Under the pieces are notes generated by a model that was not told the DNA's origin, did no database searches, and was given only the letters and a program-made list of their open reading frames with translations. DNA of 64,000 bases from Phytoseiulus persimilis (lineage: Eukaryota > Arthropoda > Arachnida > Mesostigmata > Phytoseiidae), in NCBI GenBank assembly GCA_037576195.1, contig CM075102.1, positions 51,766,745 through 51,830,744 of the forward strand, read 5' to 3'. This document shows, piece by piece, positions 61,626 through 64,000 of the stretch; within the stretch, counting starts at the first letter, position 1, and each line of letters opens with the position of its first letter. A program made the position numbers and the translations under genes.

Positions 61626-64000
61626 CATGAAGGTGATTCCGGGACCAATCTGAACATACTTTCAAAACGTGGAGGGAGGTGATTCCGAGACCAATCTGAC
61701 CATTACTTTCCAAAAGCTCTGGAGGGGTGATTCCGGGGTCAATCTGAGCATTTCTTCCCAACTTGGAGGGGTGATTCCGAGACAAATCTGAGCATTACTT
61801 TCCAACGCTGGAGGGGGCTGATTCCGGGGTCAATCTGAGCATTTCTTCCCAACTTGGAGGGTGATTCCGAGACCAATCTGAGCATTACTTTCCAACTCTG
61901 GAGGGGTGATTCCGGGGGTCAATCTGAGCATTTTTCCCAACTTTGGAGGGGTGATTCCGAGACAAATCTGAGCATTACTTTCCAACTCTGGAGGGGTGAT
62001 TCCGAGACCAATCTGAGCATTACTTTCCAACTCTGGAGGGATGATTCCGGGGGTCAATCTGAGCATTACTTTCCCAACTTGGAGGGGTGATTCCGAGACA
62101 AATCTGAGCATTTACTTCCCAACTCTGGAGGGGTGATTCCGGGGTCAATCTGAGCATTTCTTCCCAACTTTGGAGGGGTGATTCCGAGACCAATCTGAGC
62201 ATTACTTTCCAACTCTGGAGGGGTGATTCCGGGACCAATCTGAGCATTACTTCCCAACTCTGGAGGGGTGATTCCGAGACCAATCTGAGCATTACTTCCA
62301 ACTCTGGAGGGGTGATTCCGGGGTCAATCTGAGCATTTTTCCCAACTCTGGAGGGGTGATTCCGAGACAAATCTGAGCATTACTTCCCAACTCTGGAGGG
62401 GTGATTCCGGGGACCAATCTGAGCATTACTTTCCAACTCTGGAGGGGTGATTCGAGACCAATCTGAGCATTACTTTCCAACTCTGGAGGGGTGATTCCGG
62501 GGTCAATCTGAGCATTTCTTCCAACTCTGGAGGGGTGATTCCGAGACAATCTGAGCATTACTTTCCAACTCTGGAGGGGTGATTCCGAGACCAATCTGAG
62601 CATTACTTTCCAACTCTGGAGGGGTGATTCCGAGACCAATCTGAGCATTACTTCCCAACTCTGGAGGGGTGATTCCGGGGACCAATCTGAGCATTACTTT
62701 CCAACTCTGGAGGGGTGATTCCGGGGTCAATCTGAGCATTACTTCCCAACTCTGGAGGGGTGATTCCGAGACCAATCTGAGCATTACTTTCCAACTCTGG
62801 AGGGGTGATTCGGGGGCCAATCTGAGCATTACTTCCCAACTCTGGAGGGGTGATTCCGAGACCAATCTGAGCATTACTTTCCAACTCTGGAGGGGTGATT
62901 CCGGGGTCCAATCTGAGCATTACTTTCCAACTCTGGAGGGGTGATTCCGAGACCAATCTGAGCATTACTTTCCAAACTCTGGAGGGGTGATTCCGGGGAC
63001 AATCTGAGCATTACTTTCCAACTCTGGAGGGGTGATTCCGAGACCAATCTGAGCATTACTTTCCAACTCTGGAGGGGTGATTCCGGGACCAATCTGAGCA
63101 TTACTTTCCAACTCTGGAGGGGTGATTCCGAGACAAATCTGAGCATTACTTTCCAACTCTGGAGGGGTGATTCCGAGACCAATCTGAGCATTACTTTCCA
63201 ACTCTGGAGGGGTGATTCCGGGACAATCTGAGCATGGAGGGGTGATTCCGAGACCAATCTGAGCATTACTTTCCAACTCTGGAGGGGTGATTCGAGACCA
63301 ATCTGAGCATTACTTTCCAACTCTGGAGGGGTGATTCCGAGACCAATCTGAGCATTACTTTCCAACTCTGGAGGGGTGATTCCGAGACCAATCTGAGCAT
63401 TACTTCCAACTCTGGAGGGGTGATTCCGAGACCAATCTGAGCATTACTTTCCAACTCTGGAGGGGTGATTCCGAGACCAATCTGAGCATTACTTTCCAAC
63501 TCTGGAGGGGTGATTCCGGGAGACCAATCTGAGCATTACTTTCCAACTCTGGAGGGGTGATTCCGAGACCAATCTGAGCATTACTTCCCAACTCTGGAGG
63601 GGTGATTCCGAGACCAATCTGAGCATTACTTTCCAACTCTGGAGGGGTGATTCCGAGACCAATCTGAGCATTACTTTCCAACTCTGGAGGGGTGATTCCG
63701 AGACCAATCTGAGCATTACTTTCCAAACTCTGGAGGGGTGATTCCGAGACCAATCTGAGCATTACTTTCCAACTCTGGAGGGGTGATTCCGAGACCAATC
63801 TGAGCATTACTTTCCAACTCTGGAGGGGTGATTCCGGGGTCCATCTGAGCATTACTTTCCAACTCTGGAGGGGTGATTCCGGGGTCAATCTGAGCATTAC
63901 TTTCCAACTCTGGAGGGGTGATTCCGGGACCAATCTGAGCATTACTTTCCCAACTCTGGAGGGGTGATTCCGAGACAATCTGAGCATTACTTTCCAACTC
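61626..64000 (+). repeat. 45-bp tandem minisatellite, more than 50 units, runs off the window
   Basis: The unit begins GGAGGGGTGATTCCGAGACC and continues to CAATCTGAGCATTACTTTCC then AACTCT, 45 bp in total. Two main variants exist: 'CCGAGACCAATC..TTACTTTCC' and 'CCGGGGTCAATC..TTTCTTCCC'. They alternate at the left (roughly 61.7-62.4 kb), giving a 90-bp higher-order period, while the right part is dominated by the first variant. Single-base slippage differences are common. Because 45 is a multiple of three, long frames repeating MLRLVSESPLQSWKV-like 15-mers appear on the minus strand; they are not genes. Confidence 0.97.

Noticed and set aside
61597-63997. Many long minus-strand open frames of a repeating 15-residue motif (SESPLQSWKVMLRLV type)
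   Set aside because: They follow from a 45-bp repeat whose length is a multiple of three; all three frames are similarly open and there is no start, splice or promoter context.

Overview
The window is nuclear DNA from an arthropod, most likely an acarine (a mite; a phytoseiid-like predatory mite is my guess, not a proof). Genes are split by many short canonical GT-AG introns, both strands are used, 5' TATA boxes and 3' AATAAA signals are visible, the proteins are animal proteins, and about half of the sequence is decayed transposon or unassigned DNA. Nothing prokaryotic (operons, Shine-Dalgarno sites, CRISPR) is present. | Layout. 0-6 kb: no recognised host gene; a tRNA-derived SINE with target-site duplications (974-1246) and a broken Tc1/mariner transposase (about 3.77-4.19 kb). 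6.1-8.6 kb: two tandem paralogous secreted 14-cysteine proteins (- strand), each intronless with its own TATA box and poly(A) signal. 9.0-11.15 kb: PC-esterase half of a CPED1-like protein (+). 11-21 kb: transposon graveyard (LINE reverse-transcriptase remnant, Tigger/pogo transposase remnant). 20.8-26.4 kb: AT-richer DNA that may be a long 3' UTR. 26.4-31.1 kb: RING/B-box/NHL translational regulator of the Mei-P26/Brat class (-). 34.2-37.0 kb: CIR1 homologue (-) preceded in what looks like the same exon by a separate 87-residue ORF. 37.7-38.9 kb: DNAJB9/ERdj4 (-). 40.6-44.3 kb: B4GAT1 (+). 49.1-52.5 kb: atypical protein kinase C (+). 45.4-46.4 and 55.9-56.7 kb: two palindromic fold-back elements. 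53.9-55.8 kb: retroelement scraps and a second SINE copy. 58.2-64 kb: a degraded Ty3/gypsy element (-) lacking gag and protease, whose upstream LTR promoter abuts a 45-bp minisatellite of more than 50 units running off the window. | How the parts relate. The recognised genes are single-copy housekeeping, secretory or signalling genes with no shared pathway: DNAJB9 (ER-associated folding), B4GAT1 (Golgi, dystroglycan matriglycan priming) and CPED1 (predicted secretory PC-esterase) serve the secretory route; aPKC and the Mei-P26/Brat-type TRIM-NHL both belong to asymmetric-division and polarity biology; CIR1 is a nuclear corepressor/splicing-linked protein. | Most worth a second look: the apparent bicistronic arrangement before CIR1, the gypsy LTR/minisatellite association with an orientation flip and older copies of the same 45-bp family at 32.8 and 58.2 kb, the SINE pair with clear TSDs, the two fold-backs, and stop-free 3n introns in aPKC and CIR1. 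Exon boundaries were worked out by hand from splice consensus, reading frame and remembered family homology; no alignment was run.
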